Positions 19,780 to 29,127 of a stretch of 64,000 bases of DNA are shown piece by piece. This DNA is from an uncultured Desulfovibrio sp. (GTDB taxonomy: Bacteria > Desulfobacterota > Desulfovibrionia > Desulfovibrionales > Desulfovibrionaceae): the NCBI RefSeq assembly GCF_902477725.1, contig NZ_CABSIF010000001.1, positions 124,001 through 188,000 of the forward strand. Reading direction: 5' to 3'. The position numbers were made by a program, and so were the translations under genes. Within the stretch, counting starts at the first letter, position 1. Each line of letters begins with the position of its first letter. The notes under the pieces were generated by a model. That model did no database searches and had not been told where the DNA came from. It saw nothing but the letters and a program-made list of their open reading frames with translations.

Positions 19780-20784
19780 ATGGCCCAGACCAATATTCTG
19801 CTGGAAGCCGGCACCAACGAGCTGGAAGTGGTGGAATTCTATCTTGAAGAATTCACCCCTCCTTCTGCCGACGCGCCGCAGTTGGACGAAAATGGCGAAC
19901 CCGTTCCCGCCAAGCCCTATCGCGGCTACTACGGTGTCAACGTGGCCAAGGTGCTTGAAATTATCCGCATGCCCAAGGTGACGGCGCTGCCCGAAGTGCA
20001 ACACCCGAGTGTGCTCGGTGCTTTCAACCTGCGTTCGCGCATTATTCCGCTGGTGGATCTGGCCATGTGGCTGGGCAAAACCCACCCTGCGAAAGAAGAA
20101 CAGCCCAAAACCATAGTGACGGAGTTCAACAACGTCACCACGGCCTTCATGGTTTCCGGCGTCAACCGCATCCACCGCATTAGCTGGGAGCAGGTTGAAC
20201 CGCCGAACAAGTACGTTGCCGCCGTATCCAACAATACGGTCATCGGCGTGGTCAAACTTGAAGACCGCATCATCTTTCTTCTCGACCTTGAAAAGGTGGT
20301 CGCCAACCTCAATCCCAAACTGGGCCTGCGGCTTGACGATCTGGGTGAAGACTGGACGAATGAAGGCTACCGCGCCCTCGTGGCCGACGACTCCGCCCTT
20401 ATCCGCGAAATGCAGCGCGACCTGCTGGAAAAGGCGGGCTTTACCGTTGAGGTTGTTTCCAACGGACGCGCAGCCTGGGATCGCCTGCTGGACTTCAAAA
20501 AGAGCGCTGAAGAAGGCAACCGGCCCATCACAGACTTCGTGCACGTGGTGGTTTCGGACATCGAAATGCCGGTCATGGACGGCCTCAATCTTACCCTGCG
20601 CATCAAGGAAGACTCCATGCTCAAAAAGCTGCCGGTGCTGCTTTTTTCCTCACTCATTACCGAAAAACTGCGCCACAAGGGCGTGAGCGTGGGTGCGGAC
20701 GACCAGATTTCCAAGCCGGAAGTTACCCAGCTGGCTCACAGGGCCATGGCCCTCATCAAGGCCAGGGAACAGGGTCAGGCTTAA
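19780..20784 (+). CDS. cheV: Chemotaxis coupling protein CheV (CheW domain plus receiver)
   Basis: 334 residues. Residues 1-180 form a CheW-like coupling domain (YYGVNVAKVLEIIRMP, LGAFNLRSRIIPLVDL). Residues 195-330 are a response receiver with the acid pair D203/D204, phosphoacceptor D260 (VVVSDIEMPVMDG) and a C-terminal Lys in QISKPEV. CheV links receptors to the CheA kinase and adapts the response by its own phosphorylation. The start at 19780 follows GGAG and gives the usual length; the frame is open 11 codons further up. No other che gene is nearby, as is common for CheV in Desulfovibrio. Confidence 0.93.
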   Translation: MAQTNILLEAGTNELEVVEFYLEEFTPPSADAPQLDENGEPVPAKPYRGYYGVNVAKVLEIIRMPKVTALPEVQHPSVLGAFNLRSRIIPLVDLAMWLGKTHPAKEEQPKTIVTEFNNVTTAFMVSGVNRIHRISWEQVEPPNKYVAAVSNNTVIGVVKLEDRIIFLLDLEKVVANLNPKLGLRLDDLGEDWTNEGYRALVADDSALIREMQRDLLEKAGFTVEVVSNGRAAWDRLLDFKKSAEEGNRPITDFVHVVVSDIEMPVMDGLNLTLRIKEDSMLKKLPVLLFSSLITEKLRHKGVSVGADDQISKPEVTQLAHRAMALIKAREQGQA

Positions 20785-20811
20785 AAGCTCCCAACCGCTT
20801 TTGCCGTTTTC

Positions 20812-20842
20812 AAGGGGACTCCTTTTCGCAAGGGGTCCCCTT
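20812..20842 (+). terminator. Probable terminator of cheV
   Basis: An 11-bp stem with one G-T pair (AAGGGGACTCC with GGGGTCCCCTT) and a 9-base loop, followed by TTACGTTTC. The stem is good, the T-run short. Confidence 0.6.
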
Positions 20843-20919
20843 TACGTTTCTGGGCGGGCGCTGTTTGCAAAGGCGCTTGCCAGAGTGTAAACTCGGCCCA
20901 AGACCACCAAGGAGCTTTT

Positions 20920-22893
20920 ATGGCAGTAGTGCTAGGCACGGCAGGGCATATAGATCACGGCAAAACTTCGCTGGTACGGGCGCTTACAGGCATCGACTGC
21001 GATCGCCTGCAAGAAGAAAAACGCCGTGGAATCACCATTGAACTTGGCTTCGCCTGGGTTGATCTTCCTGGCGGCGAGCGGCTGGGCATCGTGGATGTGC
21101 CGGGACATGAACGCTTTGTCAAAAATATGGTGGCTGGCGCGGCAGGCGTGGACTTTGTCATGCTGGTCATTGCCGCAGACGAAGGCATCATGCCCCAGAC
21201 CCGGGAACATCTTGAGATATGCTCCCTGCTGGGCATACGCACCGGGCTTGTGGCCCTCACCAAGACAGACATGGTGGACGCCGACTGGCTCGAAATGGTG
21301 CAGGAAGAAGTGCGCGGATTCCTGCAAGGCACCTTTCTTGAGGGTGCGCCCATCTTCCCCGTTTCCGCAACCACAGGCGATGGCGTGGACACGCTGCGCG
21401 ACCACCTTGCGTGCATGGCTGCCGAGCTGCCCGCTCAGCGGCGCAGCGATATTTTTCGCCTGCCGGTGGACCGCGTATTCAGCATGAAGGGGCATGGCAC
21501 CGTTGTGACAGGCACTGTCATTTCCGGCGTGTGCAACCTTGGAGATGAACTGCGCTTCATGCCGCCCGATCTGCCCACCCGCGCGCGCGGGCTGCAACGT
21601 CATGGCAAGGCCGCCGATTCCGTGCAGCCGGGCCAGCGCTGCGCCGTCAACGTGCAGGGGCTGGATGTGGAGGAAATCGAACGCGGCTTTGTGCTGGCCC
21701 GCCCCGGCGAACTGTTCCCCTCCAACCGCTGGCTGGTCAGGCTCACCTGCCTTTCCTCCGCCCCAAGAGCCATGCGCCAAAGGGTGGAAATCCATTTCCA
21801 CCATGGTACGCGCGAATGCGCGGCGCGGGTGGTCTTTCGCGACAGGGACAAACTGGCCCCCGGCGAAACCGCACTGGCGGAACTGCGTTTCAAGGAACCC
21901 ATGGTGGGCGTATTTGGCGACCATTGCGTGTTGCGGGCCTATTCGCCCCTGCGCACGGTTGCTGGCGGGCTGCTGGTCAGTCCTCTGCCGCCCGAATTGC
22001 GCGCCAAAGACCCTGAACTGGCCGACAAGATGCGGCTGTTGCAGGAGCTGCCCGACCTGCGCGATGCGGCAGAAGCCATCGGCGGGGGCAAGGCTGAAGC
22101 CAAGGCGCGCGATGAGGCCAGGGCCGCGCTTGCACGTGGCGCACTGACCCTGCGCGGTATCGAGGGTGCTGACGAAGCGCGGCTGCGCGCCCTGACGGGC
22201 CTTGCCCGATCCGCTGTGGAGGCGGCGCTGCAACTGCTTTCCACCCGTGGCGACGCTATCTGCTGGGACAAGGAAAACCGCTGTTGGATCGGCAAAATTC
22301 CCTTTGAAAAGCTGCTGGCCGCCAGTCTTGAGCGCGGGGCTGACCTGCACCGCCGCGAACCTCTCAAACCCGGATTTACCCGGGGGGCCCTTTGCACGGG
22401 CTGGAGCCGCAACCTGCCCCCCAAGCTGGTGCAAAAAGTGCTGGATCAGGCCCTCAAGCAGGGCGATCTGGTCACTGAAGGCGAGGGGCTGCGCCTGCAA
22501 TCGCATACAGTGAGCCTGGCCGCCGATCAGGCGGGCTTGCGCCAAAAGCTTCTGGACGCGCATGCCAGCGCGGGGCTGACCCCGCCCAACGCCAAGGACG
22601 TGTTTGAAGAACTCGGCGTTTCCCCCAAGGAGGCCGCCCCGGTGCTGCGCCTGCTCTGCGAGGCTGGCGAACTGGTCAAGATCAAGGACGGCCTGTATTA
22701 CCACGGCCCAGCCCTGGCCGATATTCTTGAACGTGTGCGCGGCTGGTTCACCACCCACGACAATCTTGATGTGGGCGGCCTGAAAGAACTTCTGGGGCTT
22801 TCGCGCAAATATCTGATCGCCTTGCTGGAATATATGGATAATGAGCGCATAACCGTGCGAGTGGGCGACCAGCGCCGTTTTCGCGGGCGTTAG
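20920..22893 (+). CDS. selB: Selenocysteine-specific elongation factor SelB
   Basis: 657 residues. SelB brings Sec-tRNA to UGA codons that are followed by a SECIS hairpin. The GTPase domain starts at residue 1: AGHIDHGKT (G1), RRGITIELGFA, DVPGHERF (G3) and TKTDMVD (G4). Domains II and III follow, and residues 390-657 contain the winged-helix repeats that bind SECIS RNA. AAGGAG lies 5 bases before the ATG. Its presence means the organism decodes UGA as selenocysteine, as expected for Desulfovibrio formate dehydrogenases and hydrogenases. No selA, selD or Sec tRNA gene was seen in this window. Confidence 0.96.
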   Translation: MAVVLGTAGHIDHGKTSLVRALTGIDCDRLQEEKRRGITIELGFAWVDLPGGERLGIVDVPGHERFVKNMVAGAAGVDFVMLVIAADEGIMPQTREHLEICSLLGIRTGLVALTKTDMVDADWLEMVQEEVRGFLQGTFLEGAPIFPVSATTGDGVDTLRDHLACMAAELPAQRRSDIFRLPVDRVFSMKGHGTVVTGTVISGVCNLGDELRFMPPDLPTRARGLQRHGKAADSVQPGQRCAVNVQGLDVEEIERGFVLARPGELFPSNRWLVRLTCLSSAPRAMRQRVEIHFHHGTRECAARVVFRDRDKLAPGETALAELRFKEPMVGVFGDHCVLRAYSPLRTVAGGLLVSPLPPELRAKDPELADKMRLLQELPDLRDAAEAIGGGKAEAKARDEARAALARGALTLRGIEGADEARLRALTGLARSAVEAALQLLSTRGDAICWDKENRCWIGKIPFEKLLAASLERGADLHRREPLKPGFTRGALCTGWSRNLPPKLVQKVLDQALKQGDLVTEGEGLRLQSHTVSLAADQAGLRQKLLDAHASAGLTPPNAKDVFEELGVSPKEAAPVLRLLCEAGELVKIKDGLYYHGPALADILERVRGWFTTHDNLDVGGLKELLGLSRKYLIALLEYMDNERITVRVGDQRRFRGR

Positions 22894-22937
22894 GGGCTGT
22901 TTCTGAAAACAGGAATTGTCCTTGCATTCTTGCCTTG

Positions 22938-22975
22938 AATGCTCATATATCTCAGTAATGCTCATTTGCTCATAA
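22938..22975. repeat. Short direct repeats in the persulfide reductase promoter region
   Basis: AATGCTCAT occurs at 22938 and again at 22957, 19 bases apart, and TGCTCATA recurs at 22968. Spacing of about two helical turns suits a transcription factor bound to one face of the DNA. The repeats lie 25-60 bases before the next gene's start. Confidence 0.4.
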
Positions 22976-22997
22976 CTCTTCACTAAGGAGCCCGGAT

Positions 22998-24707
22998 ATG
23001 TCTGAAAAAATTCTGGTAGTTGGTGGTGTTGCCCTGGGGCCCAAGGCGGCTTGCCGCTGCAAGCGCCTCATGCCCGATGCGGAAGTGATGCTTGTGGACG
23101 AAAACGTCTTCATTTCCTACGGCGGTTGCGGCATCCCCTACTACGTGTCCGGTGAAATACAGAATCTCGACGATCTGCGCTCCACACCCTATCATACCGT
23201 GCGCGACACCGAATTTTTCCGCGATATGAAGGGAATCACCGTACGCACCCAGACGCGCGCCCTGGCCATTGACCGGGCTGCCAAAACCCTGCTCGTCAAG
23301 GACGTTGTTTCCGGCAAGGAAGAAAAACTGCCTTACGACAAGCTGGTGCTGGCTACCGGCGCAAGCCCGCGTGTTCCCCCCATTGAAGGCAAGGATCTGA
23401 AAAACGTGCTTTCTCTGACCCGCCTTGAAGCCGCCGGGGCCATCCGAGCCGCTTGCCAGGAGGGCAAGGTGAGCGAGGCGGTCATTGTGGGCGGCGGCTT
23501 CATCGGCCTTGAGGCTGCCGTGGCCCTGGCCGATATGTGGGGCGTGAAAGTCAGCGTTGTGGAAATGATGGATCAGATTTTGCCCGGCGTGCTTTCCCAG
23601 CCTCTTTCGCTCATGGCCGCCAACGACTGCCTGACCCACAAGGTCGATGTGTTCACCTCTGAAAAAGTGCTGCGCCTTGAAGGCGAAAACGGCACCGTCA
23701 CCAAGGTGGTCACGGACAAGCGCGAAATCCCCGCCCAACTGGTGATCTTTGCAGCTGGCTTTATCCCCAACGGGCAGCTTGCCAAGGATGCCGGGCTGGA
23801 AGTGGCCCCCTTTGGCGCGGTGGTGGTGGACGAGCACATGCGCACTACCGACCCCTCCATCTATGCGGGCGGCGACTGCGTGGCCATCAAGAACATCATC
23901 ACCGGCAAGATCGGCTACCTGCCCCTGGGCAGCATGGCCAACCGCCAGGGCCGCATCATCGGCACCAACCTTGCTGGCGGCAATGCCAGATTCCCCGGTT
24001 TTGTGGGCTCCTGGGCCGTCAAACTCTTTGGTCTTTCCTTCTGCGGTGTGGGCCTTACGGTTGAACGCGCCCGCAAGGAAGGCTTTGACGCCATGAGCGT
24101 CAGCGTGGAGCAGCTCGACCACGCCCACTTCTACCCCGAAAAATCCATGATGAGCCTTGAGCTGGTGGTGGACAAGGCCACCAGCCGGGTGCTGGGCATT
24201 CAGGGTGCCTGCGCCGACCCGGATTCGCTCAAGGCCCGCATTGATGCGGTGGCTGCGGCCCTGCAGTATTCCAGGCCCACGGTGGAAGACATCTCCAACC
24301 TTGAAATCGCTTACGCCCCGCCCTTTGCCTCGGCCATGGACGTGGTCAACGTGGTTGCCAACGTGGCCGACAACGCCCTCGCCGGGCGCTTCACCCCCGT
24401 GACTGCCGACCAGTTCATGGACTTGTGGAAGAAGCGCAGCGAAAACCACGTATTCTTTATTGATTCCCGCCCTGCGGCGGCAGGCAAGGCAGTGCAGGAA
24501 AAGCATCCCGACTGGCACGCCATGCCGCTGGAAGAAATCGCCGCCAGAATCAGCGAAGTGCCCAAGGACCGCCCTGTTGCCATTATCTGCAATACGGGTC
24601 TGCGCGCCTATGACAGCCTGCTGGTGCTGGCCCGCAATGGCGTGACCAACGTGGTCAACTCCACAGGTGGCATGCAGGCGGTCATCAAGATGGGCCTCTC
24701 GCTGTAA
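22998..24707 (+). CDS. NADH-dependent persulfide / CoA-disulfide reductase with rhodanese domain
   Basis: 569 residues, the length of the Npsr/CoADR-Rhd proteins. The FAD motif reads VVGGVALGPKAACR, and the redox Cys is in SYGGCGIPYYV (about residue 44). The NAD motif is VIVGGGFIGLEAA, and the FAD-linked IYAGGDCVAI follows. Residues 470-569 are a rhodanese domain with active Cys in IICNTGLRAYDS. Such proteins reduce CoA or protein persulfides and polysulfide with NADH, releasing sulfide. That fits a sulfur-metabolising anaerobe. AAGGAG lies upstream of the ATG. It appears to be a single gene between selB and por. Confidence 0.88.
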   Translation: MSEKILVVGGVALGPKAACRCKRLMPDAEVMLVDENVFISYGGCGIPYYVSGEIQNLDDLRSTPYHTVRDTEFFRDMKGITVRTQTRALAIDRAAKTLLVKDVVSGKEEKLPYDKLVLATGASPRVPPIEGKDLKNVLSLTRLEAAGAIRAACQEGKVSEAVIVGGGFIGLEAAVALADMWGVKVSVVEMMDQILPGVLSQPLSLMAANDCLTHKVDVFTSEKVLRLEGENGTVTKVVTDKREIPAQLVIFAAGFIPNGQLAKDAGLEVAPFGAVVVDEHMRTTDPSIYAGGDCVAIKNIITGKIGYLPLGSMANRQGRIIGTNLAGGNARFPGFVGSWAVKLFGLSFCGVGLTVERARKEGFDAMSVSVEQLDHAHFYPEKSMMSLELVVDKATSRVLGIQGACADPDSLKARIDAVAAALQYSRPTVEDISNLEIAYAPPFASAMDVVNVVANVADNALAGRFTPVTADQFMDLWKKRSENHVFFIDSRPAAAGKAVQEKHPDWHAMPLEEIAARISEVPKDRPVAIICNTGLRAYDSLLVLARNGVTNVVNSTGGMQAVIKMGLSL

Positions 24708-24742
24708 CATGCCCGCCAGGAAAATACGCTTCTGAACGCTTT

Positions 24743-24777
24743 CGGGGGAGGGATCTTGCAAAAGGGTTCCTCCCCCG
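24743..24777 (+). terminator. Hairpin after the persulfide reductase gene
   Basis: A 9-bp perfect stem (CGGGGGAGG with CCTCCCCCG) 35 bases after the stop. The following CTTCAAT is only weakly T-rich, so termination is likely but not certain. Confidence 0.55.
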
Positions 24778-25405
24778 CTTCAATCGGGCACTGGTTTTCT
24801 CCACCCTGTGAACTCTGTCAAAATCAACATAGATTGCTGCTCGCAGAGCAGATTCAGACTGGAGGCGCATCAAGTGTTCAGCCCGCAGGCACCCAAAATC
24901 CGTAACATTGAACCAGGGACAAGCCGCAAATTTTGCTGCCCTGAAACATTTGTGATATTTTTTTCATTTGTCCTGCACATTCCAACGTGCCGTCATCATA
25001 GGTTTTCCCATCGGGCATGACCCAAACCACCTTGTCAGGTTTCACAATTCATCACTATTTTCCGCATGTTGCGTCTGTCACAATTTTTTTTGATACGTCC
25101 ACGATTAAACTGTTCAAACAAACAATTTTATGGTAAGCGCAAAAACGCGCATTCCGTCGGGGCAGACGAGGGTGTGCAGCAAGGCTCCAAAACAAGTGAT
25201 ACCAAGCTTTTTTGGTGGACGCGAAAAGCCGGATTGGGTAGGGTTTTTCTACCACGATTCCACTCCCAGCCTCCATTTTGTGTTCACTTCACGGCACTAG
25301 CCGTTGCCCGTCCCTGCCAAGTGCGGGGCCTTATCTCAGGGGCCGATCCGACCCACGCTGATTTTGTAAAAACATTGCGCGCCTGTGGGCGCCAAGGAGG
25401 AACAG
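24778..25405. other. Long AT-rich leader region of por
   Basis: About 630 bases without a convincing gene; the small frames crossing it carry no known features. It is clearly AT-richer than the flanks and contains TTTGTGATATTTTTTTCATTTG, a loose CRP/FNR-type half site, and long T-tracts near 25080. A GGTAG-GGTTTTT-CTACC hairpin lies at about 25236-25252. The por promoter should be here. A sigma-54-like GGCAC...TTGC at 25293 has the wrong spacing (11 instead of 10 bases). Confidence 0.45.
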
Positions 25406-28400
25406 ATGGCTCATATGAAAACTATGGACGGCAACAACGCCACCGCGCACATTGCCTACGCTCTGTCGGAAACGGCAGCCATTTACCCCATCACCCCTTC
25501 GTCCGTCATGGGCGAAGTTATGGACGAAATGGCCGCCAAAGGTGCCAAAAACCTGTTCGGCCAGATCGTGAATGTGCGCGAAATGCAGTCCGAAGCCGGC
25601 GCCGCTGGCGCTGTGCACGGCATGCTTTCCGCCGGCGCCCTTACCTCCACCTACACGGCTTCCCAGGGCCTGCTGCTCATGATCCCCAACATGTACAAAA
25701 TCGCCGGTGAACTGCTTCCCGGCGTTTTCCATGTTTCGGCTCGTGCTCTGGCCTCCCATGCCCTGTCCATCTTTGGCGACCACCAGGACGTGATGGCCGC
25801 CCGTCAGACGGGCTTCTGCTTCCTGGCTTCCTCCTCCGTGCAGGAATGCATGGATCTGGCCCTCGTTGCGCATCTTTCCGCCATCGACGCCAGCCTGCCC
25901 TTCTGCCACTTCTTTGACGGCTTCCGCACCTCGCACGAAGTGCAGAAGATCGAAACCATTGATTACGAAGACATCCGCCCCCTGGTGAACTGGGAAAAGG
26001 TGGCCGAATTCCGCGCCACCGCCATGAACCCCGAGCATCCGCACATTCGCGGCACCGCCCAGAACCCCGACATTTACTTCCAGAACCGCGAAGCTTCCAA
26101 TCTCTACTACGACGCCGTGCCCGGCATCGTGCTTGAGAACATGAAGAAGGTTGAGTCCATCACTGGCCGCAAGTACCGCCTCTTTGACTATGTGGGGCAC
26201 CCCGAAGCCGACCGCGTGATCGTTTCCATGGGTTCTTCCTGTGAAGTCATTGAAGAAACCGTGAAGTACCTCAACGCACAGGGCCAGCGCGTGGGCCTCG
26301 TGAAGGTGCACCTGTTCCGCCCCTTCTCCACCGAGCATCTGCTGCGCGCCCTGCCCGCCAGCGTTACCTGCATCACCATGCTTGACCGCACCAAGGAAAG
26401 CGGCGCTCTTGGCGACCCGCTGTATCAGGACGTGTGCACCGCCTTCCTCGAAAAGGGCGAAGCTCCCACCCTGGTTGGCGGCCGCTACGGCCTGGGCTCC
26501 AAGGACTTCACCCCCGGCATGGCCAAGGCCGTGTTCGACAACATGATGGCCCTTCAGCCCAAGAACCACTTCACCGTGGGCATCAACGACGACGTCACCA
26601 ACCTTTCGCTTGATGTGGAAGAAGAAATCGACACCGTGCCCGCTGGCACCGTGCAGTGCAAGTTCTTCGGCCTCGGCGCTGACGGCACCGTGGGCGCCAA
26701 CAAGCAGGCGATCAAGATCATCGGCGACAACACCGATCTCTACGCCCAGGCCTACTTTGCTTACGATTCCAAGAAGTCCGGCGGCTTCACCGTGTCGCAC
26801 CTGCGCTTCGGCAAGGAACAGATCACCTCTTCCTACCTGATCACCAAGGCCGACTACGTTGCCTGTCACAAGGCTGCCTACGTGACCCAGTACGACATTC
26901 TTGAAGGCATCAAGGAAGGCGGCACTTTTGTGCTGAACTCCAACTGGTCGCTGGCCGACATGGAAAAGCACCTGCCTGCCTCCATGAAGCGCGTCATCGC
27001 CCGCAAGAAGCTGAAGTTCTACAACGTGGACGCCGTCAAGGTTGCCCAGGAAGTGGGCCTCGGCGGCCGCATCAACATGATCATGCAGACTGCCTTCTTC
27101 AAGCTTGCCAACGTGCTTGACTTTGAAAAGGCTGTGGGCCTGCTCAAGGAATCCATCAAGAAAACCTACGGCAGCAAGGGCGACAAGATCGTCAACATGA
27201 ATATTGCCGCCGTGGACAAGGGCATGGACGCTCTGGAAGAAGTGAAATACCCCGCTTCCTGGGCCACTGCCACCGAAGGCGCCGCTGCCTGCTGCTGCGA
27301 CGATGACGAATACATCAGCGCCGTTGTACGTCCCATTCTGGCCCAGCAGGGCGACAAGCTGCCCGTGTCCGCCATGGATCCGGCTGGCTTCATGCCCCTT
27401 GGCACCGCCGCCTGCGAAAAGCGCGGCTGCGCCATCGACGTGCCCGAATGGCAGGTTGAAAACTGCATCCAGTGCTGCCAGTGCTCCTTTGTGTGCCCCC
27501 ACGCCGCCATCCGCCCGGTGCTCGCCACCGAGGAAGAACTGACCGGCGCGCCCGCGTCCTTTGTGACCAAGGACGCCATTGGCAAAGAACTCAAGGGCAT
27601 GAAGTTCCGCATTCAGGTGTACACTGAAGACTGCCTGGGCTGCGGCTCCTGCGCTGAAGTGTGCCCCGCCAAGGTCAAGGCCCTCGTTATGAAGCCCCTT
27701 GACACCCAGATGCCCACCCAGAAAGAAAATCTGGCCTTCGCAGAAGCCAACATCACGCTCAAGGACGAGCTCATGGCTCGCGACACCGTCAAGGGTTCGC
27801 AGCTGCAGCAGCCCCTGCACGAGTTCTCCGGCGCCTGCGCCGGTTGCGGCGAAACGCCTTACGTCAAGGTGCTCACCCAGATGTTCGGCGAACGCATGAT
27901 CGTGGCCAACGCCACGGGCTGCTCGTCCATCTGGGGCGCTTCTTCGCCCACCACGCCTTACTGCACCAACAAGGACGGCTTTGGCCCGGCCTGGGGCAAC
28001 TCCCTGTTTGAAGACGCCGCCGAATACGGCTGCGGCATGGGCATTGCCTACGAACAGCGCCGTGGCCTGCTGGCCATGAAGGTTCAGGAAGCCCTGAAGG
28101 AAGAAACCGCTTCTCCCGAACTGAAGGCCGCCCTCCAGGGTTGGCTGGACAACAAGGACGATGCCGAAGGCTCCCGCAAGTACGGCGAGATGATCATGGC
28201 CAACCTGGAAGGCTTTGACAGCCCCCTGGCCCATGAACTGTGGCACATGGACGATCTCTTCACCAAGAAGAGCGTTTGGGTCTTCGGCGGCGACGGCTGG
28301 GGATACGACATCGGTTACGGCGGCCTTGACCACGTCCTCGCCAGTGGCGACGACATCAACGTGCTGCTGATGGATACCGAAGTGTACTCCAACACTGGCG

Positions 28401-28939
28401 GTCAGTCCTCCAAGGCCACCCCGCTTGGCGCCGTGGCCCAGTTTGCCGCCGCAGGCAAGCGCACCGGCAAGAAAGACCTTGGCCGCATGGCCATGACCTA
28501 CGGCTATGTGTACGTTGCTTCCGTGTCCATGGGCGCGGACAAGCAGCAGGTGCTCAAGGCCTTCCGCGAAGCCGAAGCCTACAAGGGCCCCTCGCTCATC
28601 ATCGCTTACGCTCCCTGCATCAACCAGGGTCTGCGCAAGGGCATGGGCAAGAGCCAGGAAGAAGCCAAGATGGCCGTGCTTTCGGGCTACTGGCCCCTGT
28701 ACCGCTACAACCCCGAACTGGCCAAGGAAAAGAAAAATCCCTTCCAGCTCGACAGCAAGGCTCCTTCTGCTGACATTCAGGAATTCCTGGGCGGCGAAAC
28801 CCGTTTTGCCTCTCTGGAAAAGATGGCTCCCGAAGTCTCCAAGAAGCTGCGCGCCGAACTGGCCGAAGCCTATACTGAACGCTACGCCATGCTCAAGCAG
28901 ATGGCTGATCTGCCCTACCCCGGCACCAGCGCCGAGTAG
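25406..28939 (+). CDS. por: Pyruvate:ferredoxin oxidoreductase, single-chain
   Basis: 1177 residues. PFOR converts pyruvate and CoA to acetyl-CoA, CO2 and reduced ferredoxin. Fused domains run in order: pyrimidine/CoA-binding N-terminal halves (AYPITPSS type motif near 25), a gamma-type domain about 410-600, two [4Fe-4S] ferredoxin clusters (CIQCCQCSFVCP at about 687 and CLGCGSCAEVCP at about 743), and the TPP domain with the proximal cluster (CAGCGETPYVK near 810) and GGDGWGYDIGYGG near 960. It is about 55 residues shorter than D. africanus PFOR, so the C-terminal arm credited with oxygen protection seems absent (inference). The ATG at 25406 has AAGGAGG upstream; a GTG at 25385 is less likely. 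Confidence 0.96.
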   Translation: MAHMKTMDGNNATAHIAYALSETAAIYPITPSSVMGEVMDEMAAKGAKNLFGQIVNVREMQSEAGAAGAVHGMLSAGALTSTYTASQGLLLMIPNMYKIAGELLPGVFHVSARALASHALSIFGDHQDVMAARQTGFCFLASSSVQECMDLALVAHLSAIDASLPFCHFFDGFRTSHEVQKIETIDYEDIRPLVNWEKVAEFRATAMNPEHPHIRGTAQNPDIYFQNREASNLYYDAVPGIVLENMKKVESITGRKYRLFDYVGHPEADRVIVSMGSSCEVIEETVKYLNAQGQRVGLVKVHLFRPFSTEHLLRALPASVTCITMLDRTKESGALGDPLYQDVCTAFLEKGEAPTLVGGRYGLGSKDFTPGMAKAVFDNMMALQPKNHFTVGINDDVTNLSLDVEEEIDTVPAGTVQCKFFGLGADGTVGANKQAIKIIGDNTDLYAQAYFAYDSKKSGGFTVSHLRFGKEQITSSYLITKADYVACHKAAYVTQYDILEGIKEGGTFVLNSNWSLADMEKHLPASMKRVIARKKLKFYNVDAVKVAQEVGLGGRINMIMQTAFFKLANVLDFEKAVGLLKESIKKTYGSKGDKIVNMNIAAVDKGMDALEEVKYPASWATATEGAAACCCDDDEYISAVVRPILAQQGDKLPVSAMDPAGFMPLGTAACEKRGCAIDVPEWQVENCIQCCQCSFVCPHAAIRPVLATEEELTGAPASFVTKDAIGKELKGMKFRIQVYTEDCLGCGSCAEVCPAKVKALVMKPLDTQMPTQKENLAFAEANITLKDELMARDTVKGSQLQQPLHEFSGACAGCGETPYVKVLTQMFGERMIVANATGCSSIWGASSPTTPYCTNKDGFGPAWGNSLFEDAAEYGCGMGIAYEQRRGLLAMKVQEALKEETASPELKAALQGWLDNKDDAEGSRKYGEMIMANLEGFDSPLAHELWHMDDLFTKKSVWVFGGDGWGYDIGYGGLDHVLASGDDINVLLMDTEVYSNTGGQSSKATPLGAVAQFAAAGKRTGKKDLGRMAMTYGYVYVASVSMGADKQQVLKAFREAEAYKGPSLIIAYAPCINQGLRKGMGKSQEEAKMAVLSGYWPLYRYNPELAKEKKNPFQLDSKAPSADIQEFLGGETRFASLEKMAPEVSKKLRAELAEAYTERYAMLKQMADLPYPGTSAE

Positions 28940-28960
28940 AGAGGTCTGACGTTATGACTA

Positions 28961-29019
28961 CCCGCGCCCGCCAGCATCTGGCTCCTCTCCGGGGGGCAGC
29001 CTGCTGCTGCGGGCGCGGG
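28961..29019 (+). other. Long GC-rich hairpin after por
   Basis: An 11-bp perfect stem (CCCGCGCCCGC with GCGGGCGCGGG) around a 37-base loop, just after the por stop. No T-run follows, so a processing or stability hairpin is as likely as a terminator. The next hairpin (29056) is a better terminator. Confidence 0.5.
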
Positions 29020-29055
29020 CTATGTCACACGCTTGGGATCAAAGGTTAAAGGCCT

Positions 29056-29084
29056 GGGCGCGAGGAATGCCCTCGCGCCCTTTT
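29056..29084 (+). terminator. Terminator or attenuator between por and pta
   Basis: GGGCGCGAGG-AATGC-CCTCGCGCCC, a 10-bp perfect stem followed by TTTT. It lies 44 bases before the pta start, so it may reduce read-through from por into pta rather than block it. Confidence 0.75.
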
Positions 29085-29127
29085 CGCGTTAATACCGCCA
29101 GCCTGCCGGCACAGCAGGGGAGGCACT

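Noticed and set aside
25291..25307. Sigma-54-like GGCAC...TTGC before por
   Set aside because: GG and GC are 11 bases apart instead of 10, a spacing that usually abolishes sigma-54 binding.
25331..28333. 1000-codon open frame antisense to por
   Set aside because: It exists because GC-rich codons on the plus strand leave the minus strand nearly free of stops. The composition is odd (many His, Gly, Val) and no domain, ribosome site or start context is present.
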